The notes under the pieces were generated by a model. The model did no database searches. It worked only from the letters and a program-made list of their open reading frames with translations, and was not told the origin of the DNA. Shown here piece by piece: positions 7,712 to 16,008 of a stretch of DNA of 35,198 nucleotides. Positions within the stretch are counted from its first letter, which is position 1. Each line of letters opens with the position of its first letter. The DNA comes from an uncultured Prevotellaceae bacterium. GTDB lineage: Bacteria > Bacteroidota > Bacteroidia > Bacteroidales > Bacteroidaceae. The stretch is from contig CAMWKZ010000030.1 in assembly GCA_947174945.1 (NCBI GenBank), positions 1 to 35,198 on the forward strand. Reading direction: 5' to 3'. The translations under genes were made by a program, and so were the position numbers.

Positions 7712-7751
7712 AAAGGGGCAACCGCCCTTATTTTAGTACGGTTGCCCCTTT
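7712..7751 (-). terminator. Terminator of the M48 peptidase gene
   Basis: A perfect 13-bp stem, AAAGGGGCAACCG (7712-7724) with CGGTTGCCCCTTT (7739-7751). Read on the minus strand it is followed by a T-rich stretch. It lies 26 bp beyond the peptidase stop. Confidence 0.8.
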
Positions 7752-7777
7752 CGTATTGTTCTTAAAAGTAGGCTTTA

Positions 7778-8569
7778 CTACTTGTTCTCTGGTCGTGCGA
7801 TGCCGTCCTTTTCAGCCCGTTTAGCCATTTTGGCTATACGCTTGGCGGTGTCGGGATGTGATGAGAACAGCTTGTCCATCTTTGAATTAGCACTGCCAGC
7901 CTCGTCTTCCATCTTCTTCAGCTTCTCAAAAGCCAACGAGATGGCCCAGGGGTTATAGCCATTCTGCTTCAGGAAATCATAGCCGTAGTCGTCGGCCTCA
8001 CTCTCTTGCTTCTGCGAGAACTGCGAGTTAAGCAGGCTCTCACCCAGTGAGCCCAGCTGCGAGTCAGTCAGTGCAGCCACCTTGCCACTGGCTGCGCCAG
8101 CCAAGTCCTTTGCTGCCGAGGCCATCAGTGCCGTGCGGAAAGCCTTCTTGGAATGATGCAGACCCACATGGCCAATCTCATGACCAATGACACCACGCAG
8201 TTCATCGTCAGTCATGATATCCATCAACGATGAGAATACACGTACCGAACCGTCAGGGCAGGCAAAGGCATTCACATCAATGACATAATAAACCTTGAAA
8301 TTCAAGGGAATGCCATCCACATCCTTCAGCCCCTCGGTCAACTTCTTCAGACGCACCGTGTACGGGTCGTCATCCTTGCATACGGGATTGTGCTCGTCCA
8401 TCCACTTCACACTCTCCTTCACATAGGCAGCCATCTGCTCATCAGTCAGGGTCACCGCCTGTGCAGCCTTCATTGCTCCGCCCACAGCCTTACCTAAGTT
8501 AAACTGTGCCATTGCAGGCATGGCAGCCATCATCAGCACTGCCATCGTCATTACTTTTAAATGTTTCAT
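7778..8569 (-). CDS. M48 family zinc metallopeptidase, exported
   Basis: Zn-dependent endopeptidase domain like the periplasmic BepA/LoiP or OMA1 group. With ATG 8569 the protein has 263 residues. A signal peptide ends in AMPAMAQ near residue 22, and there is no lipobox cysteine. The HExxH motif is in GVIGHEIGHVGLHHS, and the third ligand region is QESEADDYGYDFL. The C-terminus has the SSHPDTAKRIAKM stretch common in this family. A GTG start at 8578 is possible but lies closer to the promoter. It probably acts in periplasmic quality control; this is family inference. It is a single gene with its own promoter and terminator. Confidence 0.9.
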   Translation of the reverse strand: MKHLKVMTMAVLMMAAMPAMAQFNLGKAVGGAMKAAQAVTLTDEQMAAYVKESVKWMDEHNPVCKDDDPYTVRLKKLTEGLKDVDGIPLNFKVYYVIDVNAFACPDGSVRVFSSLMDIMTDDELRGVIGHEIGHVGLHHSKKAFRTALMASAAKDLAGAASGKVAALTDSQLGSLGESLLNSQFSQKQESEADDYGYDFLKQNGYNPWAISLAFEKLKKMEDEAGSANSKMDKLFSSHPDTAKRIAKMAKRAEKDGIARPENK

Positions 8570-8603
8570 TTCGTTCACTATCGTTTATGTGTTAAATCGC
8601 GTG

Positions 8604-8635
8604 CAAAGGTATTGAAAAAGTATCTACTACACAAA
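8604..8635 (-). promoter_or_regulatory. Promoter of the M48 peptidase gene
   Basis: On the plus strand CAAAGGTA (8604-8611) and CAAA (8632-8635) are the reverse complements of the -7 box TACCTTTG and the -33 TTTG, with 20 bp between them. Confidence 0.7.
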
Positions 8636-8674
8636 TTTGTCAGGCAGAAAATCACCCGTCTTAGATTTATTTCG

Positions 8675-8682
8675 TACCTTTG
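8675..8682 (+). promoter_or_regulatory. -7 promoter box of pantothenate kinase
   Basis: TACCTTTG, 24 bp upstream of ATG 8707. The in-frame TTG at 8680 is part of this box and should not be taken as the start codon. Confidence 0.65.
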
Positions 8683-8706
8683 CCCCGACTAAAGACATAC
8701 AAGACT

Positions 8707-9543
8707 ATGGGAATCGTTATCGGAATAGACGTGGGAATATCCACCACCAAGATAGTGGGACTGCATGACGGACGGGTGGTATCGCCCATCCGCATTACGG
8801 CGGCTGACCCCGTGACCTCGCTCTACGGAGCCTTCGGCAAGTATCTGCACGACAACAACATCAGCCTTGGCGACGTGGAACAGGTGATGGTGACGGGCGT
8901 AGGCTCGGCCTACATCGACGAGCCACTCTATGGACTGCCGACGGGAAAGACCGACGAGTTCTTGGCGGACGGACTGGGGGCACGCTTCGGAAGCGGACTG
9001 ACAAAGGCTATCGTCGTGTCAATGGGTACAGGAACCAGTTTTGTGCAATGCTGCGGTGACGACATCCGACACATCGGCGGCATCGGCATTGGCGGTGGCA
9101 CGCTGCAAGGACTGAGCCGCGTGATACTAAACACGAGTGAGTGGAAGCAGATACAGACCCTTGCCATGCAAGGCGACATTCACAACATCAACCTGCTGAT
9201 TGGCGACATATCGACCCATCCGCTGCCCGGGCTGCCCATGAACGCCACAGCCTCACTATTCTCGAAGGCACAATACGACGCACCGAGAGAGGACATCGCC
9301 TTGGGTATTATCGTCATGGTGCTGCAAAGCATTGGTTCGGCAGCCATCCTGTCGGCCCTCAATTCAGGCATCAAGGACTTTGTACTGATAGGCAACCTGA
9401 CGCTGCTGCCCCAGTGCAAGGAGATTTACCCCATGTTAGAGAAGCTGTACGGTGTGCATTTCCACATCCCGAAATACTCAGAGTTTTGCACGGCCATAGG
9501 CACCGCGCTACACTACGAACAAAGCAAGAAGCAACAGCGTTAG
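8707..9543 (+). CDS. coaW: Type II pantothenate kinase (Fumble-like)
   Basis: Phosphorylates pantothenate, the first step of coenzyme A synthesis. The ASKHA phosphate-1 loop is IGIDVGISTTK at residues 4-14. Later come VTGVGSAYI, VVSMGTGTSFV and HIGGIGIGGGTLQGL, which match eukaryote/staphylococcal type II kinases rather than CoaA or CoaX. ATG 8707 gives 278 residues; the frame extends upstream to a TTG that lies within the promoter box. The stop is 4 bp from that of the convergent MgtC-like gene, with no clear terminator between them. Confidence 0.88.
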   Translation: MGIVIGIDVGISTTKIVGLHDGRVVSPIRITAADPVTSLYGAFGKYLHDNNISLGDVEQVMVTGVGSAYIDEPLYGLPTGKTDEFLADGLGARFGSGLTKAIVVSMGTGTSFVQCCGDDIRHIGGIGIGGGTLQGLSRVILNTSEWKQIQTLAMQGDIHNINLLIGDISTHPLPGLPMNATASLFSKAQYDAPREDIALGIIVMVLQSIGSAAILSALNSGIKDFVLIGNLTLLPQCKEIYPMLEKLYGVHFHIPKYSEFCTAIGTALHYEQSKKQQR

Positions 9544-9547
9544 GCCA

Positions 9548-10000
9548 TTAGCCCTGATGCTTGCGATGCTTGTCAAACTTATGCAGGAAGAAATTGAAGG
9601 CTTCCAAGCCAGCCAATACCATAACGGTACTGGCAGTAGCGAGTTTATACATACCCCCTCCGCAAGCCAGTCCTATGGCAGCCACCACCCATACGCCAGC
9701 CGCCGTGGTGAGTCCGCTCACCACATTCTCGCTCTTGCGGAAGATAATAGTGCCTGCACCAATAAAGCCGATGCCACTCACCACCTGAGCTGCCACACGC
9801 GACACATCCCATCGCTGCAAGTCGTTGCTCATGGCATCAGTAAAGCCGTAGGCCGACACAATCATGAACAAAGCCGAGCCTAAGGCCACCAGAAAGTGGG
9901 TGCGAAAGCCAGCCTCCTTGGCCCGATACTCACGCTCCAGCCCTATCAGTCCGCCAAGAATGGCAGCGCAGAAGATACGCAGGATAAATTCGTACTCCAT
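9548..10000 (-). CDS. MgtC/SapB family membrane protein
   Basis: Small inner-membrane protein of 150 residues with about four hydrophobic segments. The family signature is clear in GLIGLEREYRAKEAGFRTH (residues 17-35) and in the SGIGFIGAGTII and LTTAAGVWVVAAIGLACG segments. It lacks the long soluble C-terminal domain of Salmonella MgtC, as do most family members. It may modulate magnesium/phosphate homeostasis or an ATPase; the function in Bacteroidetes is unknown. It has its own promoter, divergent from tatA. Confidence 0.88.
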   Translation of the reverse strand: MEYEFILRIFCAAILGGLIGLEREYRAKEAGFRTHFLVALGSALFMIVSAYGFTDAMSNDLQRWDVSRVAAQVVSGIGFIGAGTIIFRKSENVVSGLTTAAGVWVVAAIGLACGGGMYKLATASTVMVLAGLEAFNFFLHKFDKHRKHQG

Positions 10001-10023
10001 AGTTAAATGATGTTTACAGTGTG

Positions 10024-10057
10024 CAAAGATAGTGTTTTTTTTTCGTATCTTTGCAAA
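10024..10057 (-). promoter_or_regulatory. Promoter of the MgtC-like gene
   Basis: CAAAGATA (10024-10031) is the minus-strand -7 box TATCTTTG. CAAA at 10054-10057 is a candidate -33 element at 22 bp spacing. Confidence 0.6.
10046..10053 (+). promoter_or_regulatory. -7 promoter box of the tat cluster
   Basis: TATCTTTG, 31 bp before ATG 10085. It interleaves with the divergent minus-strand promoter, so the two transcripts likely compete for polymerase. Confidence 0.65.
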
Positions 10058-10084
10058 GGTTATAACTATAAATACAGAAAAAAG

Positions 10085-10246
10085 ATGTTTGGATTAGGAA
10101 TGCAGGAAGTGCTTGTGATAGCCCTCGTCGTGCTCTTGCTGTTTGGCGGCAAGAAGATTCCCGAGCTGATGAACGGTCTGGGCAAGGGTGTCAAGAGCTT
10201 TAAGGACGGCATGAAGGGGACGGACGAGCAGCAGAAGGATGAGTGA
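10085..10246 (+). CDS. tatA: Twin-arginine translocase subunit TatA/E
   Basis: Forms the pore-like component of the Tat system, which exports folded proteins. The 53-residue protein has one membrane helix (about residues 4-22) followed by [23 protein letters not shown], the FG hinge and amphipathic helix typical of TatA. ATG 10085 is chosen because similarity starts there; the frame is open from 10007. It overlaps tatC by 8 bp. No tatB lies nearby, so this is the minimal TatAC arrangement. Confidence 0.93.
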   Translation: MFGLGMQEVLVIALVVLLLFGGKKIPELMNGLGKGVKSFKDGMKGTDEQQKDE

Positions 10247-10985
10247 GCGACTGACCTTCTGGGAGCATCTGGACGTGCTGCGCTCGTCGCTCATCCGCAT
10301 GGCCGTAGCCATAGTGCTGTTTGGCGTGGTGGCTTTTGTGCTGAAGGATGAGCTGTTCAGCGTGGTGCTGGCTCCTTGCTCAAGCGACTTCGCGACGTAC
10401 TGGCTGATGGGGGCGGAGGCCTTCAACATTCACTTGATGAACACGGGACTGACGGAGCAGTTCATGATTCATGTTCGGACGGCATTGTATGCAGGGCTGC
10501 TAGTGGCTTCACCTTATATATTATATGAGCTGTTCCGCTTTGTGTCACCGGGGCTATATGCCAATGAGCGACACTATGCCGTGTGGCTCGTGAGTGCCGC
10601 CTACGTGATGTTCGTCGTCGGCACGCTGGTCAACTACTATGTCGTGTTCCCGCTGACCGTCCGCTTCTTAGGCACCTATCAGGTGTCGCCCGACGTAGCC
10701 AATATGCTGACCCTGCAGTCCTACATCGACACACTGCTGGGCATGAGCCTGATGCTGGGCGTAGTATTCGAGCTGCCCGTGGTGTGTGCGCTGATGGGGC
10801 GCATGGGACTGCTGACCGATGGCTTTATGGCTGAATACCGCCGCCATGCCGTCGTGGGCATCCTCATCGTGGCGGCCATCATCACACCGACCACCGACGT
10901 GTTTACCCTGCTGGTTGTGTCGCTGCCCATCTACCTACTATATGAGGTGAGTATACAGATTGTAAGAATGACTAAACGTAACTAA
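10239..10985 (+). CDS. tatC: Sec-independent translocase protein TatC
   Basis: Receptor of the Tat pathway that binds the RR motif of signal peptides. The 248 residues carry six hydrophobic segments. The cytoplasmic N-terminus reads [16 protein letters not shown], close to the FxxHLxELR signature, and [20 protein letters not shown] is the conserved first cytoplasmic loop. Its ATG lies inside the tatA 3' end. Two genes downstream is a clear Tat substrate, so the translocase and a cargo are in one cluster. Confidence 0.94.
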   Translation: MSERLTFWEHLDVLRSSLIRMAVAIVLFGVVAFVLKDELFSVVLAPCSSDFATYWLMGAEAFNIHLMNTGLTEQFMIHVRTALYAGLLVASPYILYELFRFVSPGLYANERHYAVWLVSAAYVMFVVGTLVNYYVVFPLTVRFLGTYQVSPDVANMLTLQSYIDTLLGMSLMLGVVFELPVVCALMGRMGLLTDGFMAEYRRHAVVGILIVAAIITPTTDVFTLLVVSLPIYLLYEVSIQIVRMTKRN

Positions 10986-10996
10986 TAATATTCTCT

Positions 10997-12475
10997 ATGC
11001 TAAGGAAAATTAGAATTACACTGGCCGCGGTGATGTTCATCTGCATCACATGGCTGTTTGTGGACTTCACGGGAACGGCCCACAGCCTACGCTGGGTGAC
11101 GTGGATGCCCAAGGTGCAACTGCTGGAGGCCATACTGGCGCTGCACGTAGTGATAGTGCTGGTATTGCTCGTGGCCACGCTCGTCTTGGGGCGCATCTAC
11201 TGCTCCGTCGTCTGCCCGCTGGGCATCATGCAAGACCTGTTCGGCTGGCTGGGCAAGAAAGCCAAGAAGAACCGCTACACCTACTCGAAGGCCCTGTCAT
11301 GGCTGCGCTATGCGATGCTGGTCATCATGGGCGTTGCGTGTGTAGCCGGCGTGGGTACCATCGTACAGCTGCTGGCCCCTTACTCTGCCTTCGGGCGCAT
11401 TGCCACCATGCTGTTGCAGCCCCTCTGGAAGATGGGCAACAACGTGCTGGCAGCGGTGGCCGAGCACTACGACAGCTACGCATTCTATCATGCAGACACG
11501 GCACTGCCCAACGCAGGCATCGTGACCGCCATTGCCGTTGTCACGCTGGTGGGTCTGTTTATCTTGGCATGGCGCAACGGGCGCACGTATTGTAACACCA
11601 TCTGCCCCGTGGGCACGCTCCTGTCGTTCTTTGCCCGCCACTCTTGGCTGAAGATTCGGTTTGATGCGGACAAGTGCAAGAACTGCTCGCTGTGTACCAA
11701 GAACTGCAAGGCCGCCTGCATTGACTATAAGACGCACACCGTTGACGCCAGCCGTTGCGTGGTCTGCGGCGACTGCATTGAGAGTTGCAAGTTTGGCGCG
11801 CTGAGCTATCAGCCCATGAAGGCGGCTAAGACGAATGAGCCTGTTGACGGCAGCAAGCGCGGTTTCCTCATAACGTCGGCCCTGCTGACCACTGCTGCAC
11901 TGGCCCAGCAGAAAGAGAAGATGATGGACGGCGGACTGGCTGAGATACAGGACAAGGTAGCCCCCGAGCGGCAGACACCCATCACCCCACCGGGCTCGCT
12001 GTCGGCACAGAACATGGCCCAGCACTGCACGGGCTGTCAGCTCTGCGTGTCGGAATGCCCCAATCAGGTGCTGCGCCCGTCGGGCAACTGGCTGAGCATC
12101 ATGCAACCCACGATGTCGTATGAGCTGGGCTACTGCCGCCCGGAGTGTACCCGCTGTTCGGAGGTATGCCCTGCGGGTGCCATTAAGCCCATTAAGAAAG
12201 AGGACAAGTCGTCGACCCAGATAGGTCACGCCGTGTGGGTGAAGAAGAACTGCGTGCCCCTGACCGACGGTGTGGCGTGTGGCAACTGTGCCCGCCACTG
12301 TCCTGTGGGGGCTATCGAGATGGTGCCCAGCGACCCTGACAACGAGGAGTCGCCCGCAGTGCCTGCCATTAACGAGGCTCGCTGCATTGGCTGTGGAGCG
12401 TGCGAAAACCTGTGTCCCGCACGCCCGTTCTCTGCCATTTATGTTGAAGGACACGAGGTTCATAAGGAGGTATAA
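10997..12475 (+). CDS. Membrane polyferredoxin resembling a NapH-NapG fusion
   Basis: The 492-residue protein has two parts. Residues 1 to about 280 are NapH/CcoG-like: several membrane helices, the paired CxxxCP loops (CSVVCPLGIMQD from Cys69, CNTICPVGTLLS from Cys199), then two [4Fe-4S] motifs, CKNCSLCTKNC and CVVCGDCIESC. At residues 286-306, SKRGFLITSALLTTAALAQQ looks like a Tat-type signal or anchor inside the chain. It is followed by four more clusters (CTGCQLCVSECP, CRPECTRCSEVCP, CGNCARHCP, CIGCGACENLCP), the pattern of NapG. This suggests quinol-linked electron flow from membrane to periplasm. No napA is visible, so the acceptor is probably the next gene product. Function is inferred. 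Confidence 0.85.
   Translation: MLRKIRITLAAVMFICITWLFVDFTGTAHSLRWVTWMPKVQLLEAILALHVVIVLVLLVATLVLGRIYCSVVCPLGIMQDLFGWLGKKAKKNRYTYSKALSWLRYAMLVIMGVACVAGVGTIVQLLAPYSAFGRIATMLLQPLWKMGNNVLAAVAEHYDSYAFYHADTALPNAGIVTAIAVVTLVGLFILAWRNGRTYCNTICPVGTLLSFFARHSWLKIRFDADKCKNCSLCTKNCKAACIDYKTHTVDASRCVVCGDCIESCKFGALSYQPMKAAKTNEPVDGSKRGFLITSALLTTAALAQQKEKMMDGGLAEIQDKVAPERQTPITPPGSLSAQNMAQHCTGCQLCVSECPNQVLRPSGNWLSIMQPTMSYELGYCRPECTRCSEVCPAGAIKPIKKEDKSSTQIGHAVWVKKNCVPLTDGVACGNCARHCPVGAIEMVPSDPDNEESPAVPAINEARCIGCGACENLCPARPFSAIYVEGHEVHKEV
12464..12470 (+). promoter_or_regulatory. Strong Shine-Dalgarno of the aldo/keto reductase gene
   Basis: AAGGAGG sits 7 bp before ATG 12478 and within the last codons of the polyferredoxin gene. 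Such a clear site is rare in this window and fixes the start. Confidence 0.7.
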
Positions 12476-12477
12476 GC

Positions 12478-13884
12478 ATGAAACAGAAAGATTTATCACG
12501 CCGCTCATTCTTGAAGCTGTTGGGAGGGGGAGCCTTGACAACGGCTGCGGTCATGACGGGATGCAAGTCGAAGACGGAGACGAAGGCCGTCAGCGAATAC
12601 ACGGAACAGGTAGAGCCGCCGGTGGGCAAGATGACCTACCGCACCAATCCCACGACGGGCGACAAGGTGTCGCTGCTGGGGTACGGCATGATGCGCCTGC
12701 CGTCGCAGACGGAGAACAAGGACGACTACGACCAAGAGATGATTAACAAGCAGGTGGACTACGCCATTGAGCACGGTGTGAACTACTTCGACACGTCGCC
12801 CGTCTACTGTCAGGGCAAGTCGGAAGGCTGCACGGGCATTGCCCTCAGCAGGCACAAGCGCAGTGAGTACTTCGTGGCCACGAAGCTGTCCAACTTCCAC
12901 CCCGACACGCAAAGTCGCGAGGCGAGCATTGCCATGTATAAGAACTCGATGAAGGAGTTGCGCGTTGACTACATCGACTACTACCTGCTGCACGCCATCG
13001 GAGGCGGTGGCATGGAGGCACTCAACAAGCGATACATCGACAACGGAATGCTTGACTACCTGATGGAAGAGCGCAAGGCTGGTCGCATCCGCAACCTCGG
13101 CTTCTCGTATCATGGGGAGATTGAGGTGTATGACTGGCTGTTATCCATGCACGATAAGTATAGGTGGGACTTTGTACAGATAGAGCTTAACTACCTGGAC
13201 TGGGACTATGCCAACGAGATAAACAGCCGTAACACCGATGCCCGATACCTGTATGGCGAGCTGAAGAAACGGGGCATACCCGCCGTCATCATGGAGCCGC
13301 TGCTGGGTGGCCGACTGGCTAACCTGCCGCAATACCTGGCCACCGAGCTGAAACAGCGCGCCCCCGAGCGTAGCATTGCCTCGTGGGCGTTCCGCTATGC
13401 AGGCACTCCCGAGGGTGTGCTGACCGTGTTGAGCGGCATGACGTATATGGAGCATCTGAAGGATAACCTGCTGTCCTACTGTCCGTTGAAGCCGCTGACG
13501 GAGGCAGAGATGACCTATCTGCACGAAGACATAGCCAAGAAGATTGTCGGGCTGGAGAACATCCCATGCAACGACTGTAAGTATTGTATGCCATGCCCGT
13601 ATGGGGTCGACATTCCCGCCATCTTCATCCACTACAACAAGTGCAAGAACGAGGGACTATTGCCACGCGACCGCATGGATGAGGAATACCGCAAGCAGCG
13701 CCGAGCCTACCTGATTGGGCAAGACCGCAAGGTGCCCAAGCTGCGTCAGGCAGACCACTGCATCGGCTGTGGCCAGTGCGAGCCTCACTGCCCGCAGAAC
13801 ATTCGGATTCCTCGCGAACTACGGAAAATCAGTGAGTTCGTCGAGGCTCTCAGACAAGACACACTGACCCGCTCCAAGGAGTAA
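12478..13884 (+). CDS. Tat-exported aldo/keto reductase with C-terminal ferredoxin domain, probable lipoprotein
   Basis: The N-terminus has a textbook Tat signal, SRRSFLKLLGGG (residues 7-18), then a hydrophobic stretch and MTGCKS with Cys29 as a likely lipidation site. The mature part is an aldo/keto reductase barrel: YFDTSPVY with the Asp and Tyr of the tetrad, VATKLS with Lys, and YYLLHA with His. The C-terminus has CNDCKYCMPCPYGVDIP and CIGCGQCEPHCPQNI, so two Fe-S sites are likely. In total 468 residues. It lies 2 bp after the polyferredoxin and in the tat cluster. It probably receives electrons from the polyferredoxin at the outer face of the membrane. The substrate is unknown. Confidence 0.9.
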   Translation: MKQKDLSRRSFLKLLGGGALTTAAVMTGCKSKTETKAVSEYTEQVEPPVGKMTYRTNPTTGDKVSLLGYGMMRLPSQTENKDDYDQEMINKQVDYAIEHGVNYFDTSPVYCQGKSEGCTGIALSRHKRSEYFVATKLSNFHPDTQSREASIAMYKNSMKELRVDYIDYYLLHAIGGGGMEALNKRYIDNGMLDYLMEERKAGRIRNLGFSYHGEIEVYDWLLSMHDKYRWDFVQIELNYLDWDYANEINSRNTDARYLYGELKKRGIPAVIMEPLLGGRLANLPQYLATELKQRAPERSIASWAFRYAGTPEGVLTVLSGMTYMEHLKDNLLSYCPLKPLTEAEMTYLHEDIAKKIVGLENIPCNDCKYCMPCPYGVDIPAIFIHYNKCKNEGLLPRDRMDEEYRKQRRAYLIGQDRKVPKLRQADHCIGCGQCEPHCPQNIRIPRELRKISEFVEALRQDTLTRSKE

Positions 13885-13902
13885 AGCCGAGGGGCGCGGT
13901 CA

Positions 13903-14034
13903 GCGGACACGCTCCGCACCATGTGCCGACCGCATCCGCACCATGCGCCGACCGTGTCCGCATCATGTGCCGACCGTGTCCGCATCATGTGCCGACCGCG
14001 TCCGCATCGTGTGCCGACGCACTCCGCATCAGGC
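13903..14034 (+). repeat. Array B: six tandem 22-bp units after the aldo/keto reductase gene
   Basis: Units start at 13903, 13925, 13947, 13969, 13991 and 14013. Units three and four are identical. The consensus has GCCGAC at unit positions 1-6, TCCGCA at 11-16 and ATGT or a close variant at the end, the same frame of conserved positions as array A; positions 7-10 vary (CGTG, CGCA, CGCG, GCAC). The array begins 18 bp after the stop codon and is followed by a terminator hairpin. Confidence 0.95.
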
Positions 14035-14055
14035 GGGAATCAAGCAAGCACAAAA

Positions 14056-14085
14056 AAGCCTCTTTGGTTAGTTCCAAAGAGGCTT
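14056..14085. terminator. Bidirectional terminator between the aldo/keto reductase gene and rny
   Basis: A perfect 12-bp stem, AAGCCTCTTTGG (14056-14067) with CCAAAGAGGCTT (14074-14085), loop of 6. An A-run precedes and a T-rich stretch follows, so it can serve both convergent transcripts. Confidence 0.8.
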
Positions 14086-14106
14086 CGTTTTATACCGTCC
14101 TATTCC

Positions 14107-15648
14107 TTACTTCGCATAAGCTACGGAGCGCGTTTCGCGGATAACCGTAATCTTTACCTGTCCGGGATAAGTCATCTCGTTCTGTATCTTCGAGGCTATC
14201 TGTCCGCTCAGTGCCTCCGTTTCGGCATCGTCCATCTTGTCGGCGCCAACTATCACGCGCAGCTCGCGGCCAGCCTGAATAGCGTAGGTCTTAGTAACGC
14301 CGGGGTAGCTCATCGCAATAGCCTCGAGGTCGTTCAGACGCTTGATGTACGCCTCAACGATTTCGCGACGGGCACCGGGACGGGCACCCGATATGGCATC
14401 GCAAATCTGTACGATGGGAGCCAGCAGCGTCTGCATCTCCGTCTCGTCGTGGTGAGCCCCAATCGCATTGCAGATGTCAGGCTTCTCCTTATACTTCTCT
14501 GCAATCTTGGCACCATAGAGTGCGTGGGGCAGCTCGCTCTCCTCATCGGGCACCTTACCAATGTCGTGCAGCAGTCCGGCACGCTTGGCCTTTTTCGGGT
14601 TCAGGCCCAGCTCCGATGCCATCACGGCACAGAGGTTAGCCGTCTCACGAGCGTGCTGCAACAAGTTCTGGCCGTAAGAGGAACGGTACTTCATCTTACC
14701 AATGATGCGAATCAGCTCCGGGTGCAGGCCGTGAATGCCGAGGTCAATGGCAGTGCGCTTACCCGTCTCTATTATCTCGTTCTCCAGCTGCTTCTTCACC
14801 TTGGCAACCACCTCCTCGATGCGGGCAGGATGGATACGTCCGTCGGCCACCAACTGGTGAAGAGCCAGACGGCAAGTCTCACGGCGCACAGGGTCGAAGG
14901 CCGAGATAACGATAGCCTCAGGCGTGTCGTCAACCACGATTTCCACACCGCAGGCAGCCTCCAGCGCACGAATATTACGTCCCTCACGGCCAATCACACG
15001 ACCCTTCACGTCGTCGTTGTCAATATGGAACACGCTGACCGAGTTCTCTACAGCCGTTTCCGTGGCCACGCGCTGTATGGTCTGGATGACTATTTTCTTG
15101 GCCTGCGCATTGGCGTTGAGCTTTGCCTCGTCCATAATCTCATTGATGTAAGCCTGAGCATCCGTCCTCGCCTCGTCCTTCAGCGACTCAACCAGTCGCG
15201 TCTTGGCCTCGTCGGCTGACAGCCCCGACAGCTCTTCCAGCTTGGCCCGCTCCTGCATCTGCATCTTGTCCAGCTCCTCCTGCTTCATCGCCAGCAGCTT
15301 CTTCTCGTTCTCCATGCGGTTCTGCTGGTTGTCCAGCTCGTTCTTCCTGCGGCCCAGCTCCTCTTGGCGCTGGTTCAGCGAGAGCTCACGCTGCTTCAGC
15401 TTGTTCTCGTTCTGCTGGTTCTGCTGGTTACGCTGCTGCGCCTCCTTCTCCAGCTCGCTCTTCTTGTTCAGGAATTTCTCCTTCACCTCCAGCAGCTTCT
15501 TTTCCTTAATAACTTCCGCCTCTTTCGTGGCGGCCTCAACCATCTCATTATATTTTCCCTTAATGACATAACGGAAAATCATGAAGCCACACACGCCGCC
15601 CAGCACAAGGGCAGCCACTATGGCAATAATAGCAACAATAATGTTCAT
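14107..15648 (-). CDS. rny: Ribonuclease Y
   Basis: Membrane-anchored endoribonuclease that starts mRNA decay. The 513 residues have the complete domain order: one N-terminal membrane helix (residues 3-25), a long Glu/Lys/Gln-rich coiled coil to about residue 190, a KH domain with [11 protein letters not shown] near residue 218, and the HD domain with His361-Asp362 in LLHDIGK. It is the last of three minus-strand genes, 42 bp after zapA. The length agrees with the family. Confidence 0.96.
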   Translation of the reverse strand: MNIIVAIIAIVAALVLGGVCGFMIFRYVIKGKYNEMVEAATKEAEVIKEKKLLEVKEKFLNKKSELEKEAQQRNQQNQQNENKLKQRELSLNQRQEELGRRKNELDNQQNRMENEKKLLAMKQEELDKMQMQERAKLEELSGLSADEAKTRLVESLKDEARTDAQAYINEIMDEAKLNANAQAKKIVIQTIQRVATETAVENSVSVFHIDNDDVKGRVIGREGRNIRALEAACGVEIVVDDTPEAIVISAFDPVRRETCRLALHQLVADGRIHPARIEEVVAKVKKQLENEIIETGKRTAIDLGIHGLHPELIRIIGKMKYRSSYGQNLLQHARETANLCAVMASELGLNPKKAKRAGLLHDIGKVPDEESELPHALYGAKIAEKYKEKPDICNAIGAHHDETEMQTLLAPIVQICDAISGARPGARREIVEAYIKRLNDLEAIAMSYPGVTKTYAIQAGRELRVIVGADKMDDAETEALSGQIASKIQNEMTYPGQVKITVIRETRSVAYAK

Positions 15649-15690
15649 AATATATTATATAAGTTTAATGTTCTTGCCTGTTAATCATCA

Positions 15691-15990
15691 TCACCGAAGC
15701 GCATCTTCAATCTCTGCGGTAAGCCGTGCAAGAACATTATCATAGGGCACTGTATCATTATGGGAACGCTCCTTCTGATACATCAGCGCGATGTCTATCA
15801 GCGTCATCAGCGCTACTGTATGGTCACTCTTGCGTCCCTTGTATGCCTGGGCATAGGCATTATAACGCTCGGTGATGAGCTTGGCTGCCAAACGATAGAA
15901 CTCCTCGTCATCCCTATTGATGACAACCTCTATCTCTTCGTCGTAGACGTGCAGTCTTATATGTAGTCGGTCCTTATTCTGTTCTGCCAT
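15691..15990 (-). CDS. zapA: Cell division protein ZapA
   Basis: Small protein (99 residues) that bundles FtsZ filaments at the division ring. The N-terminal RLHIRLHVYDEEIEVVINRDDE is the ZapA beta-strand region, followed by YRLAAKLITERYNAYAQ and a C-terminal helix (HTVALMTLIDIALMYQKE) as in the family. It lies 18 bp after a coiled-coil gene and upstream of rny. Function is inferred by family. Confidence 0.85.
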   Translation of the reverse strand: MAEQNKDRLHIRLHVYDEEIEVVINRDDEEFYRLAAKLITERYNAYAQAYKGRKSDHTVALMTLIDIALMYQKERSHNDTVPYDNVLARLTAEIEDALR

Positions 15991-16008
15991 GGCTTGTTCC
16001 CCCTTCGC

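Noticed and set aside
11297..12541. 414-codon minus-strand frame opposite the polyferredoxin gene
   Set aside because: It is antisense to a gene with many intact cysteine motifs; the long open frame is a composition effect of the GC-rich coding strand.
13921..15219. 432-codon plus-strand frame across array B and rny
   Set aside because: It starts in the repeats and runs antisense to RNase Y, whose domains are complete. No recognisable protein motif is present.
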